Source of the DNA: Paenibacillus soyae
GTDB lineage: Bacteria; Bacillota; Bacilli; Paenibacillales; Paenibacillaceae
Assembly (NCBI RefSeq): GCF_024623455.1
Contig: NZ_JANIPJ010000004.1
Location: forward strand, 124,001-188,000
Reading direction: 5' to 3'
DNA length: 64,000 nucleotides
Below, one piece after another: positions 26,232-34,821 of this stretch. Within the stretch, counting starts at the first letter, position 1. Each line of letters opens with the position of its first letter. The notes beneath the pieces are model-generated. The model was not told where the DNA came from and made no database searches. It worked only from the letters and a program-made list of their open reading frames with translations. The translations under genes and the position numbers were made by a program.

Positions 26232-26342
26232 AATCATTTCCTCCCTTTCTGCGCCATGGCTTTAAGTTTACTCCTATACATGCTGGAATTACATGGAGAT
26301 TACCGCTGACATTTATGGATTATATCGCTTTTTAGAAGAGCG

Positions 26343-26375
26343 CAAAAAACCGCGTTATCGCAATCGATAACGCGG
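26343..26375 (-). terminator. Terminator of the acyltransferase gene
   Basis: CCGCGTTATCG (26350-26360) and CGATAACGCGG (26365-26375) are perfect complements around a 4-base loop, followed on the minus strand by six T. Confidence 0.9.
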
Positions 26376-26386
26376 CTAGACTGTCC

Positions 26387-27436
26387 TTATCTGCCCCAAA
26401 GGAGCCAGGAAAACTTTATTTTTTTGGTCAAATACACGATCAGCCATGGAACCGCAATGACGACCAGCATCGTCACCGCGATGTACGGATGGTAATACAT
26501 ATGCTGCGGCGCGGGATTAAACAACGTCTTCCACGTAGACAGCACGGCCGGGTGGACGAGGTAGATGCCGAACGAGGCGGCGCCAAGCGCAAGCACCCAC
26601 TGAACGATTCGGGAAGAGCGTTCGGTCACGATTTTGCCGATCCAGATCAAGCTGATGCCGGCCAGTACCGCATACAGGTTGTACAGAATGACGTATGCTG
26701 GAGGCCAGTAGCGGGTCCCGTCCTGATTAGCGAGCAGCATCAGCAGATACGTGAACCCAACGAATATCGTCAGTCCGAAAGTCCACCATACCTGCCTGAA
26801 CTTCTCTGCAAACGTCGCGTAGCTCATGCCGATCGCGGCGCCGACGCCGAACACGATGGCGTAGTTAGGCAGCAGCTTCGCGGAGCGCTCGAACGGTTCC
26901 ACATAATGATGAATGGAATAGAATACGCCCTGCACAAGCACTCCTAGCAAAACTAGGTGATAGGGCTTCATTCGCAGCTTCCTCACAACGGCCATCAGCA
27001 GAGGGAACACCAAATAAAATTGGATGATGATGACCATGAAATAGAGATGGTATCCCGTCTCGCCCCACCACAGCTGGTCGACAAAATCGCGAAAATCGAA
27101 GCGGACGGGCTGATGGCCCAGCACCTGGCGGTATAGATAATAAATCGCGGACCAGATCACATACGGCATAACGATAAATTTCAATCTTTTTTTATAAAAC
27201 TGAACCGCTTGCGGGAAGCTCCAGTCATCATGATAACGGTAGAACAGCACCAGGCCGTTGACCAGGATGAAGACGGGTACCGCAAACATGCTTAATTGAT
27301 TGGCTACCATGTAGAACGGCGCGGACGCGCTTCCCCAAGGAACGTTGACGCGCGGGTCGGCCGAAACATGAATCAGCAGCACGGCCAATATGGCGACGGC
27401 TTTGACGACGTTCAGCTCCACGATATTTTTTTTCAT
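26387..27436 (-). CDS. Acyltransferase 3 family membrane protein
   Basis: 349 residues, about ten membrane helices. The family signature at the N-terminus is present (ELNVVKAVAILAVLLIHVS, with the conserved His), followed by FAVPVFILVNGLVLFYRY. These enzymes O-acetylate or succinylate surface polysaccharides, peptidoglycan or antibiotics, taking acyl groups across the membrane. I choose ATG at 27436 (MKKNIVEL), 10 bases after GGAG; the farthest ATG at 27490 overlaps a TATAAT (27489-27494, minus strand) that looks like the gene's own -10 box, so cannot be translated from that transcript. Monocistronic. Confidence 0.85.
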   Translation of the reverse strand: MKKNIVELNVVKAVAILAVLLIHVSADPRVNVPWGSASAPFYMVANQLSMFAVPVFILVNGLVLFYRYHDDWSFPQAVQFYKKRLKFIVMPYVIWSAIYYLYRQVLGHQPVRFDFRDFVDQLWWGETGYHLYFMVIIIQFYLVFPLLMAVVRKLRMKPYHLVLLGVLVQGVFYSIHHYVEPFERSAKLLPNYAIVFGVGAAIGMSYATFAEKFRQVWWTFGLTIFVGFTYLLMLLANQDGTRYWPPAYVILYNLYAVLAGISLIWIGKIVTERSSRIVQWVLALGAASFGIYLVHPAVLSTWKTLFNPAPQHMYYHPYIAVTMLVVIAVPWLIVYLTKKIKFSWLLWGR

Positions 27437-27602
27437 GTTGTTCATTCTCCATTCGGAATCGGTTGAATAGGCGGACAATGCCTTCCCCATTATACAAGCA
27501 AGCCTTTACTTTGTCTTAACAATTTTTAGGTTCGGTTTGGCTTACCTAATTTTCCCCCTTCCTGTTCAAAACACCCGCGCAAACAAAAAATCGGCTTAAA
27601 AG

Positions 27603-27645
27603 CATAAAGAAGCCGCCGAGTGCAGAACTTTCCGCCTCGACGGCT
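27603..27645 (-). terminator. Probable terminator of the GH127 gene
   Basis: AGCCGcCGAG (27611-27620) pairs with CTCGaCGGCT (27636-27645) apart from one mismatch, around a 15-base loop; TTCTTTAT follows on the minus strand. Confidence 0.55.
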
Positions 27646-27665
27646 CCCAAATGTGACCTATTAGA

Positions 27666-29639
27666 CTATGGCTGCTCCTTCACCCATACCGCCATTTCGC
27701 CTTTTCCGCGATTGGCCCATGCGTAATAGGGAATAAATGTTGCCCGTTCCGGCTTCAACCTGACCGAAGCATCGGAGCGGTACAGAGATTGTCCCCATTC
27801 CGCGTAGTCCAGCCTGAGCGCGTCCGCTGTAATCCGGTTAAGCCCTCCGGCTAGAGACGCGTCGAACGATACGTGAAGCTCTGCCTTCGCAGGAAGCACG
27901 ATTTGCTCAATGCCGGCGCCGTTGTCCGCTTCCTCCGCGCAATACACCAGCGGCCCGCGCTGCAGCGCTACTTTTCCGGCATTCACTTTCACTAGCGGAT
28001 GGCTGCGCACCCTTCTTGCCGGCATCTCCAGGCTCAGCTCGACGGCATCCCCATTGCTCCATTCCCTTTCGATCCGGACGTATCCATCCTTGACGAGGCC
28101 GGTCAGGTCGAGAGTCTCGCCGTTGACCCGCACGGAAGCGGACTCGCTCCAGTCCGGAAGACGAAGCGCAAGCTCGAATGAGGTTTCGCGGTCCACGGAA
28201 ATCTCGTACCGAACGTCGCCGGACCAAGGCATGCCGGAGCTTTGGCTAAGACCGACGGTTGCTCCGCCCACGGACAGATCCACTTTTCCTCCGATATAGA
28301 GATGCGAATATACGACCGTGCCTTTAACGGAATAAACGTATTCGCCAAGCGATGCCAGCAGTCTGGCGATATTGGGCGGACAGCAAGCGCAGCCGAACCA
28401 TTCCTGTCGTACGGGCTTCACGTGATTATAGTTTTTGTTGTTGCCTTCGCATACGGCCGGCGATACTTCAAGAGGATTCACGTAGAAGAAGCTCTTGCCG
28501 TCGCGGGACATGCCTGCGATAACCGTATTGTAGAGCGCGCGCTCCAGGACGTCCGCGTAGCGGCTGTCTGGCTCGATCTGCAGCATCCGGTGAGCAAAGA
28601 AAATTAGGCCGATTGAAGCGCAGGTTTCAGCGTATGCCGTATCGTTCGGCAAGTCATAGTCGACGGAGAAGGCTTCTCCTTGAGCCATGGAGCCGATCGC
28701 GCCCGTAATATACATCTGCTTCGTGACGATATTGTCCCACAATCTTTTGCAGGCGTCGAATAACGTATGGTCCCCCTTCTCTCTGGCAACGTCCGCCATA
28801 CCGGCAAGCATGTATACCACGCGAACGGCGTGACCGGCTGCGGTAAGCTGCTCGCGCACGGGCAGATGCGCCTGGAAATAAGGAAGATCAACTTTCATAG
28901 GCATTCCGCTCCAGTGGGACAGGCCGCCTCTTCTCTCCGTTTCCGCTTCAAAGAAGCTTGGCTGCTGTCCCCGTTCGTCGACGAAATATTGACTCAGCTC
29001 CAAATATTTCGAATTGCCCGTAGCGCGATACAATTTCACAAGCGCGAGCTCAATCTCTTGATGGCCGTCGTAACCTGGCATCTGACCGGGGCCGTCACCG
29101 AATACCTCAGCAATGTAATCGGCGAAGCGGCACATGATATCGAGCAGCTTGCGTTTGCCGGTCGCTTCGTAATAAGCGACGGCGGCTTCCATCATGTGAC
29201 CCGCGCAATACAGTTCGTGGCATTCGGTCAAATTCGTCCATCTATTCTCCGGTTCCTTGACGGTGTAGAACGTATTCAAGTATCCGTCTTCCTGCTGGGC
29301 AAGGCCAATAATGTCGATCATCTCGTCCGCGATCTGCTCCAGTGCCGAATCCCGCCGCGCGGCCAGCAAGTAGGCTGCCGCCTCAAGCCATTTGGCCACG
29401 TCGGAGTCCTGGAACACCATGCCGTAGTAGTCGCCCTGCTGCAGGCCGGCCGCAATTTTGAAGTTACTGACGGCCCCGCTTTTCTCCGCGCCCTCGACGC
29501 GATCGTTCAGCGCCTCCCATTGGTAAGGAACAACGACATCCCTGACCAGATCGATGTAGTACGACCAGAACGGATCCGAAATGCTTACCTGCTTATGTGA
29601 TACTGGCGTTGCGCTTTCGTTTTCAACCGCTTGCCCCAT
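27666..29639 (-). CDS. GH127 family glycoside hydrolase (beta-L-arabinofuranosidase-like)
   Basis: 657 residues, no signal peptide, so it acts on imported oligosaccharides. It is DUF1680/GH127-like: an (alpha/alpha)6 barrel (about 20-420; ECHELYCAGHMMEAAVAYYEATGKRKLLD, GHAVRVVYMLAGMADVA, YAETCASIGLIFFAHRML) and C-terminal beta domains. The motif GCACCPPNIARLLASLGEY holds the cysteine pair that, with an upstream Glu and Cys (YAETCAS), coordinates zinc in the HypBA1 prototype; all four positions appear present. Likely activity is release of beta-L-arabinofuranose. A divergent AraC regulator gene and three TGATAAA half-sites lie upstream. Confidence 0.9.
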   Translation of the reverse strand: MGQAVENESATPVSHKQVSISDPFWSYYIDLVRDVVVPYQWEALNDRVEGAEKSGAVSNFKIAAGLQQGDYYGMVFQDSDVAKWLEAAAYLLAARRDSALEQIADEMIDIIGLAQQEDGYLNTFYTVKEPENRWTNLTECHELYCAGHMMEAAVAYYEATGKRKLLDIMCRFADYIAEVFGDGPGQMPGYDGHQEIELALVKLYRATGNSKYLELSQYFVDERGQQPSFFEAETERRGGLSHWSGMPMKVDLPYFQAHLPVREQLTAAGHAVRVVYMLAGMADVAREKGDHTLFDACKRLWDNIVTKQMYITGAIGSMAQGEAFSVDYDLPNDTAYAETCASIGLIFFAHRMLQIEPDSRYADVLERALYNTVIAGMSRDGKSFFYVNPLEVSPAVCEGNNKNYNHVKPVRQEWFGCACCPPNIARLLASLGEYVYSVKGTVVYSHLYIGGKVDLSVGGATVGLSQSSGMPWSGDVRYEISVDRETSFELALRLPDWSESASVRVNGETLDLTGLVKDGYVRIEREWSNGDAVELSLEMPARRVRSHPLVKVNAGKVALQRGPLVYCAEEADNGAGIEQIVLPAKAELHVSFDASLAGGLNRITADALRLDYAEWGQSLYRSDASVRLKPERATFIPYYAWANRGKGEMAVWVKEQP

Positions 29640-29658
29640 TTATTTTTCCCCTCTCCGT

Positions 29659-29712
29659 TTTATCATTTTCATACTGATAAATCCGATTATATCCCGTACA
29701 ATAAATGATAAA
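29659..29712. promoter_or_regulatory. Candidate operator between GH127 and AraC genes
   Basis: TTTATCA (29659-29665) and TGATAAA (29675-29681) form a 7-bp inverted repeat; a third TGATAAA lies at 29706-29712. The set falls in the shared divergent control region and could be the site of the AraC protein encoded at 29771. Confidence 0.45.
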
Positions 29713-29770
29713 TAGAAGCAAACCCAACCAACTTCTTTCAAAATATCACACAGCATATGAGGTGCTTCCC

Positions 29771-30643
29771 ATGTCGGACTCTCCGTCATTCATCTACTTT
29801 GCGGCACCCCCGCTCCCCTATTTCTTGGAAAGCGGGGAAACGTTGTACGAAGCCGGCGACCGGCATCCGAGCCGGCAGCATCTTGGCATGTTCGATTGGC
29901 TGATTGTAGAATCCGGCTGTCTGCATATCGGCGAAGAAGAAGCACAATGGTCACTGAGCGGCGGGCAATCGCTAATTCTGCTGCCTGACAATTATCATTA
30001 CGCCATACAGTCGTGCACGGAGCGGACGCGTTTCTATTGGATTCACTTCCAAGCGGTGGGCGAGTGGCTGCAATCGGAGCAGGCTCACGGAACGCTCGAC
30101 CAAGAGAGCCATGCCGCCCGGTTTAAGACAACGCCGTATTCGCTCACTCTGCGCAAGCAGTGGACGCTCCCCTATCCCGAACAAGCCTATCAGCTGGCGC
30201 GTAAGCTGAACAGGTCGGGCGGCGAGCGTCAATCGAACGCGTTCTGGAGCCGTCAGCAGACATTCGAAGAATTGCTGCGGATCATGGACTTGCGTCAGAA
30301 CGACCTGTATGCGAGTCCGGTCGTCACGCTGGCCGAGAAGGCAGAGACGTTTTTGAAGGCCCACTACCGCTCGCAAGTAACAAGCCAGATGATGACCGAG
30401 GCGCTCAACTTCCACTATAACTACATCACGAGATGCATGAAACAGGTATACGGCATGACGCCCTCCGAATATTTGACCGCTTATCGAATTGAACAAGCGA
30501 AGCTGCTGCTCTTAAAAACCGAATGGCCGATCGCGGTCGTCGCGGAACAGGTCGGTTACGAAAGCGCGCCTTATTTCACCTACTCCTTCTCGAAGAAGGC
30601 TGGCATTTCGCCCGCAAAGTTCCGTAAGCAATACATGAAATAA
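29771..30643 (+). CDS. AraC-family regulator, likely controlling GH127
   Basis: 290 residues from ATG at 29771, which follows GAGGTG; the frame from 29705 lies inside the control region. N-terminal cupin-like domain (SGCLHIGEEEAQWSLSGGQSLILLPDNYH, FYWIHFQAVG) and C-terminal AraC DNA-binding domain (SQMMTEALNFHYNYITRCMKQVYG, WPIAVVAEQVGYESAPYFTYSFSKKAG). Divergence from the GH127 gene across 131 bp suggests that it responds to arabinose-type or other plant oligosaccharides and activates that gene. Confidence 0.9.
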   Translation: MSDSPSFIYFAAPPLPYFLESGETLYEAGDRHPSRQHLGMFDWLIVESGCLHIGEEEAQWSLSGGQSLILLPDNYHYAIQSCTERTRFYWIHFQAVGEWLQSEQAHGTLDQESHAARFKTTPYSLTLRKQWTLPYPEQAYQLARKLNRSGGERQSNAFWSRQQTFEELLRIMDLRQNDLYASPVVTLAEKAETFLKAHYRSQVTSQMMTEALNFHYNYITRCMKQVYGMTPSEYLTAYRIEQAKLLLLKTEWPIAVVAEQVGYESAPYFTYSFSKKAGISPAKFRKQYMK

Positions 30644-30760
30644 CCCCTTACCCTTGCTGGACATGTGAAGGCGGGATAGAACGCAAGGAATCGTTTTATC
30701 CATGCAAATAAAGTAGAACGCATTAGAACATTAGAGCACTCGAGCTCTTGTCGCTCTAGT

Positions 30761-30829
30761 TCGCTTTAAATTGCTTTAGATTGCTTTAGATCGCTTTAGA
30801 TTGCTTTAGATTGCTTTAGATTGCTTAGA
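30761..30829. repeat. Tandem 10-bp repeat, seven copies
   Basis: Seven head-to-tail copies of TTGCTTTAGA (two with TCGCTTTAGA/TCGCTTTAAA, the last shortened by one base). The period is close to one helical turn. The surrounding 30644-31139 is AT-richer than the rest of the window and has no convincing gene. Confidence 0.9.
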
Positions 30830-31006
30830 TCTAAATTTCTTCTTAGTTCACTTACTATTTTCGGCTTTAGTAAGCTCTTGAACGGTTTTAAACCCTTTAG
30901 CACGCTATCCCTTCAACTCAGGAACAGTTCAGGTGACGCGATCCCTCCAAGTCTCTCAAAAAAGGCTGCTGGAGGATTCGAAAAGTGGAAGCTAAGAATG
31001 GAGGAC

Positions 31007-31048
31007 GAGTATGTAGGATATATAGGGTATGGAGAGTATGTAGGATAT
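31007..31048. repeat. 15-bp direct repeat
   Basis: GAGTATGTAGGATAT occurs at 31007-31021 and 31034-31048 (27-bp period), close to the end of the transposase-like gene. Confidence 0.7.
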
Positions 31049-31139
31049 GAAGGTATACAAGATGAATTACACATAGCATGAGTACAATCCTGTCAGTAAC
31101 GCTGTCGGGGTGCTGAAGCATGGATGTAAAGAGTTCGGG

Positions 31140-32129
31140 TCAGCTCGCCTGTTTAAAGAATACTTCAGATGAAGTCTTCGTTTGCGCTTCGCTCAACCAT
31201 TCTGCAGCAGTCGTGCTATAATCTGACATCCTCTTTATCAACCAGCTCATAGAAGTAAGCGGATCATCCAGCTTTCGGTTCAAACGAAAACAGAACTCGT
31301 CCAAGTAAAGCTGGGCATACTTTGGACCAATCCCGTGAAATTGATCGTTTATCCACTGGAAAGCTTCGGACGCGATAATGGAGAGCGGGTAAAACGGCCG
31401 CTGTACCTGCTGTTGGTAGGCATTGCCGTTGCCGTTAACCGTCTTCTTCTTGTTCAACATCGAAGCAGAAATCTTGCGAATTTGCTGCGACCGAACATTT
31501 AATTGCAAATCGGACGATATAGCATCGCAATAGCGATCCTGAAAGTCCTTCTTTTCCTCCGCAAGCAAGGCAGTTCGGGATTGGACATTCCGATCAATTC
31601 GCTTGATCTTAAAATATGTCGCTCCTTCCGAGTTTCTTCCTTTCGCAATAATGACGGATCGTTCTTTACTTAAATTATCGTCTGTCGGCATCAGCTGCCT
31701 CATAAACACTTCGTGTTTAGCCTCGATCTTGCCTTGAAGCAATTGGCCGCTGTCAGACTCGGAAATGGCAACACGAATTAGATGCAGCATTCTCCAGGCT
31801 GTCTTGTAGCTGACCTCCAGCACTCCCGACAACTTCTTGGCATTCAGCGCCGCTTTATCGCACGACACCAAATACATAGCTAACAGCCACTTTCTAAGCG
31901 GCGTACTTGTCTTATGCATCATCGTGCCCGATGTCAGTGACGTTTGAGCTCCGCAACGCACACATTCGAATAATGGAAGACGTCTATTGGCAATGCGATA
32001 CGCTTCGCGAGAAGGACAATGGGGACAACGGAATCCGTCGGGCCATTTCCAGTTCTCCACTGCCGCTATGCAGGATTCTTCATTCATAAATTTTTGTTCG
32101 AACTGATCGATAAACGCCTGTAGCACCAT
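31140..32129 (-). CDS. IS1595-type transposase-like protein, first catalytic Asp missing
   Basis: 329 residues from ATG at 32129 after TTGGAGGTGAAC. It has the IS1595/ISXO2 plan: N-terminal zinc ribbon (CPHC ... CVRC, then GTMMHKTSTPLRKWLLAMYLVS), an HTH-like helix (NAKKLSGVLEVSYKTAWRMLH), and a DDE fold ending in SEAFQWINDQFHGIGPKY and LDEFCFRLNRK. The motif normally reading VEvDETYvGG is IEAKHEVFM, so the first catalytic Asp is Lys; the middle acidic residue is not clear, the last Glu seems kept. No terminal inverted repeats or target duplication were found. A strong promoter with a LexA-type box precedes it. It is full length and undisrupted, so possibly exapted rather than decayed. Confidence 0.75.
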   Translation of the reverse strand: MVLQAFIDQFEQKFMNEESCIAAVENWKWPDGFRCPHCPSREAYRIANRRLPLFECVRCGAQTSLTSGTMMHKTSTPLRKWLLAMYLVSCDKAALNAKKLSGVLEVSYKTAWRMLHLIRVAISESDSGQLLQGKIEAKHEVFMRQLMPTDDNLSKERSVIIAKGRNSEGATYFKIKRIDRNVQSRTALLAEEKKDFQDRYCDAISSDLQLNVRSQQIRKISASMLNKKKTVNGNGNAYQQQVQRPFYPLSIIASEAFQWINDQFHGIGPKYAQLYLDEFCFRLNRKLDDPLTSMSWLIKRMSDYSTTAAEWLSEAQTKTSSEVFFKQAS

Positions 32130-32147
32130 GTTCACCTCCAATTAAAA

Positions 32148-32194
32148 GAACATATGTTCCCATTTATTATAACAAAGGATTACTTTGTATGCAA
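32148..32194 (-). promoter_or_regulatory. Promoter with LexA/SOS-type box for the transposase-like gene
   Basis: On the minus strand TTGCAT (32194-32189) and TATAAT (32171-32166) are spaced by 17 bp. GAACATATGTTC at 32148-32159, just downstream of the -10 and so at the start of transcription, matches the Bacillus LexA/DinR box (CGAACRNRYGTTYC) except for the outermost base. The ATG is 18 bp further on. Confidence 0.65.
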
Positions 32195-32270
32195 CACTGT
32201 CCCTTTTGTAAAGTTGGACTTCATTATCAATGAGTGCAAAAAGGGAGAACTGGAAAGACAGCACGGAAAG

Positions 32271-32520
32271 ACAGTCTTCCTGAGCTGAAGGGAGTGTGAG
32301 CTAAACGAGTAGAAAAACAGTCTTCCTGAGCTGGAGGGAGGGTGAGTTAAATGAGTTGAAAAACAGTCTTCCTGAGCTGAAGCGAGATTGAGCTAAACAA
32401 AAAAAATGACAGAATTCCTTTGCTAGAGGGAAATTGAGATAACTAGCACACATGCAGCCTCTATGAGCAAGAGTGATGTTGAGCCTACCTAAGCCGGAGG
32501 GAGAGTGAGCAAAACGCAAA
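32271..32520. repeat. 46-bp period repeat array beside the transposase-like gene
   Basis: Units start with ACAGTCTTCC at 32271, 32317 and 32363, exactly 46 bp apart, with degenerate units at 32409 and about 32453 and 32490. The core is CTGAGCTGAAGGGAGnGTGAGCTAAA. No reading frame fits a protein. The region 32195-32270 before it shows nothing else. Confidence 0.85.
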
Positions 32521-32582
32521 CTAAGACATCCCCCCACGTAACGAACTAGAATCCCGGCTTTCATCGGCATCTCTATCGGCAT

Positions 32583-32613
32583 AAAAAACACCCCATCGTC
32601 GGCGACAAAGGGG
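32583..32613 (-). terminator. Terminator of the Ytf-type transport operon
   Basis: CCCC (32591) and GGGG (32610-32613) bracket an inner GTCG/CGAC stem; on the minus strand GTGTTTTTTATG follows. It lies 98 bp beyond the last gene stop at 32711. Confidence 0.65.
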
Positions 32614-32710
32614 CTGATCGTTCCAATACGTTATCGATTTCTCTGCATTCATCCCTCTCATCAAGCCTCATAATCAAGAACTCGAAAGGGTTGCTGGCGG
32701 CTTTGACTTA

Positions 32711-33778
32711 CTAATACTTTCGATTTGCGACCTCTCTCTCCGCCGTCACTTCCGTGTAGATCCGTTCCGGCGTAATGATTCGTTTCGGGAGAGTACGGCC
32801 GTCCATCAGCTCCAGCACCGCCTGCATCACGTTCGGTCCCAGCATCGGATTGCATTCTACGACCGCGTTAATTTTGCCTTCGACCATCATTTCGAATGCC
32901 TGCCGCGTGCCGTCCACGGAAAGAATGATGATATCCTTGCCCGGCTTCAAGCCGTATTCCTCAACCGCTTCGATCGCTCCCAGCGCCATATCGTCATTAT
33001 GCGCGTACAGGACGTCGATCTCGTTTCCGTGCTCTTCCAGAAACGATTTCATAACCTCTTTGCCTCTTTCTTGCGTGAAATCGGCAGGCTCGCTGGCGAA
33101 AATGTTCAGCTCCGCCCTTTCGGCGATCGCTTCCCGGAAGCCCGCCCCTCTATCGATGGAAGGCGATGCTCCTTCTGTTCCCCGCAGCTCCGCGATTCGA
33201 ATCTCGCCGATCCGGTCCCTCATTTTATCCAGCAAATACCGTCCCGCCATTCGCCCTTCTTCATAGAAATCGGAGCCGATGAAGGTCACGTACAGCGATT
33301 GATCCGCAAGCTCCATCTTCCGGTCGAGAATGAGCAGCGGGATGCCGGCCTCCTGCACCTCGCGCAAGACCGGCTCCCAGCCAGTCTCGACAACCGGCGC
33401 GATGGCAATGACGTCTACCCCCTGCTCTATGAACGAACGGACCGCTTCGATCTGCTTCTCCTGGGATTGCTCGGCGTTCTCGAGCAGCAGCTCGATGCCC
33501 GCTTCCTTCGCCGCTTCCTGTATCGAATTCGTATTCGCGATCCGCCAATCGCTCTCCGAGCCGAGCTGCGAGAAACCTAGCTTCACCTGGCGCGTCACCG
33601 GCTCGGACTCCTCCGTCGCGATACGGTCCGCCGAAGCGGGCTCTTGCTTTCCGCTTAAACCTTCAGGATCGCCGCCAGATCCCGACGTCTCGCAGCCGAC
33701 GATTCCCGCGAGCAGGAACAACATCAATACGAGAAGACCCGCCGTCCTGCTCCCCCTTACTTCGAATGCGCTTCTCAT
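32711..33778 (-). CDS. Sugar-binding lipoprotein, YtfQ-like, second copy in operon
   Basis: 355 residues from ATG at 33778 (MRSAFEVRG) after AAGGAG; the longer frame to 33952 overlaps the permease gene. Lipoprotein signal with lipobox IVGC near residue 27. The mature part is a type I periplasmic binding fold: VKLGFSQLGSESDWRIANT, EQGVDVIAIAPVVETGWEP, DVLYAHNDDMALGAIEA, KINAVVECNPMLGPNVMQAV, ending EVANRKY. It closely parallels the binding protein encoded at the front of the operon (same motifs and same NRKY end), so it arose by duplication. It may bind a related sugar and share the same permease. Confidence 0.9.
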   Translation of the reverse strand: MRSAFEVRGSRTAGLLVLMLFLLAGIVGCETSGSGGDPEGLSGKQEPASADRIATEESEPVTRQVKLGFSQLGSESDWRIANTNSIQEAAKEAGIELLLENAEQSQEKQIEAVRSFIEQGVDVIAIAPVVETGWEPVLREVQEAGIPLLILDRKMELADQSLYVTFIGSDFYEEGRMAGRYLLDKMRDRIGEIRIAELRGTEGASPSIDRGAGFREAIAERAELNIFASEPADFTQERGKEVMKSFLEEHGNEIDVLYAHNDDMALGAIEAVEEYGLKPGKDIIILSVDGTRQAFEMMVEGKINAVVECNPMLGPNVMQAVLELMDGRTLPKRIITPERIYTEVTAEREVANRKY

Positions 33779-33811
33779 GTCTACTCCTTCCCCATTCGCT
33801 AACATGGATGA

Positions 33812-33848
33812 AAGAGGGAATTCGACATTAATCCGCCGATTCCCTCTT
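33812..33848 (-). terminator. Intra-operon hairpin before the second binding-protein gene
   Basis: ATTCCCTCTT and AAGAGGGAAT form a 10-bp stem with TTTCATCC following on the minus strand. Weak terminator or RNA-processing element that would set lower expression of the last gene. Confidence 0.5.
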
Positions 33849-33852
33849 CCTT

Positions 33853-34821
33853 CTAAGCGCGATGTTTTTGAAGCAGCTGCCGGCCGCTGAACAACTTCTG
33901 CAGCACGATGAACAAGAACAGGAGCAGGCCGATTACGATACGCGTCCACCAAGAGCTGAGCGTTCCCTCGAAGCTGATAATCGTCTGAATGACGCCCTGG
34001 ATCAGCACGCCGAACAACGTGCCGGCCACATAGCCGAAGCCGCCGGTAAGCAGCGTTCCGCCGATGACGACCGCCGCGATCGCGTCGAGCTCCATGCCGA
34101 TCGCGTGCAGGCCGTAACCCGAGAGCATGTAGAACGTGAAGACGACGCCGGCGAGCGCGGAGCAGAAGCCGCTGAACATGTATACGCCGATCTTCGTCCG
34201 CGCGACGGGCAAGCCCATCAGCACCGCCGATTGCTCATTGCCTCCGAGCGCATACGTGTTGCGGCCAAAACGGGTATAGTGAGCCATGTAGAATGCAGCA
34301 CCGAACACGAGCAGCGCGATCAGCACACTGATGGAGACGAAGCTCCCGCCCGGAAGCGTTAACTTGGTCTGCGCCATGGACGTGTAGAACGCGTTGTCGA
34401 TCGTGATCGTATTCGTGCTGATGACGTAGCACAGCCCTCTGGCGAGGAACATGCCGGCGAGCGTCACGATAAACGGCTGGATTTTAAAATAATGGATAAT
34501 GGCGCCCATCCCCGCGCCGAATGCGGAGCCAAGGATGAGAACGAGCGGGATGACGGCGGCCGGAGACCAGCCGTCCTGCAGCAGCGTAGCCGATATCATC
34601 GTCGTGAGCGCGATGACGGATCCGACGGACAAATCGATGCCCCCGGATACGATGACGAACGTCATGCCGATCGCCACGATCAGCAGGAACGCGTTGTCGA
34701 TGAACAAATTGAGCAGCACCTGCGCGGAGAAAAAGCCGGTGTAGCGGAACGATCCGGCGATAAAGATGAACGCGAAGAGGGCGACCGTTACGAAAATCGG
34801 CATATGCTGTCTTTTAAGCAT
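33853..34821 (-). CDS. yjfF: Sugar ABC transporter permease, YjfF-like
   Basis: 322 residues, ribose/xylose/galactofuranose (CUT2) permease type with about ten hydrophobic segments. Hallmarks are IGMTFVIVSGGIDLSVGSVIAL and YALGGNEQSAVLMGLPVARTKIGVYMFSG and AAVVIGGTLLTGGFGYVAGTLFG. ATG follows AAGGAGTTGACCCGCC and overlaps the YtfT gene end by 8 bp. Gene order ytfQ-ytfR-ytfT-yjfF is as in the E. coli galactofuranose system. Confidence 0.9.
   Translation of the reverse strand: MLKRQHMPIFVTVALFAFIFIAGSFRYTGFFSAQVLLNLFIDNAFLLIVAIGMTFVIVSGGIDLSVGSVIALTTMISATLLQDGWSPAAVIPLVLILGSAFGAGMGAIIHYFKIQPFIVTLAGMFLARGLCYVISTNTITIDNAFYTSMAQTKLTLPGGSFVSISVLIALLVFGAAFYMAHYTRFGRNTYALGGNEQSAVLMGLPVARTKIGVYMFSGFCSALAGVVFTFYMLSGYGLHAIGMELDAIAAVVIGGTLLTGGFGYVAGTLFGVLIQGVIQTIISFEGTLSSWWTRIVIGLLLFLFIVLQKLFSGRQLLQKHRA

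Noticed and set aside
30821-31081. 86-codon frame after the 10-bp tandem repeats
   Set aside because: Starts in the repeat, encodes repeated EYVGY from DNA repeats, no ribosome site.
32271-32520. CRISPR array
   Set aside because: The units repeat along their whole length and there are no unique spacers or cas genes; same for the 57.6-58.3 kb field.
32301-32591. 96-codon minus frame over the 46-bp repeats
   Set aside because: Composed of DNA repeats, no ribosome site, no domain.
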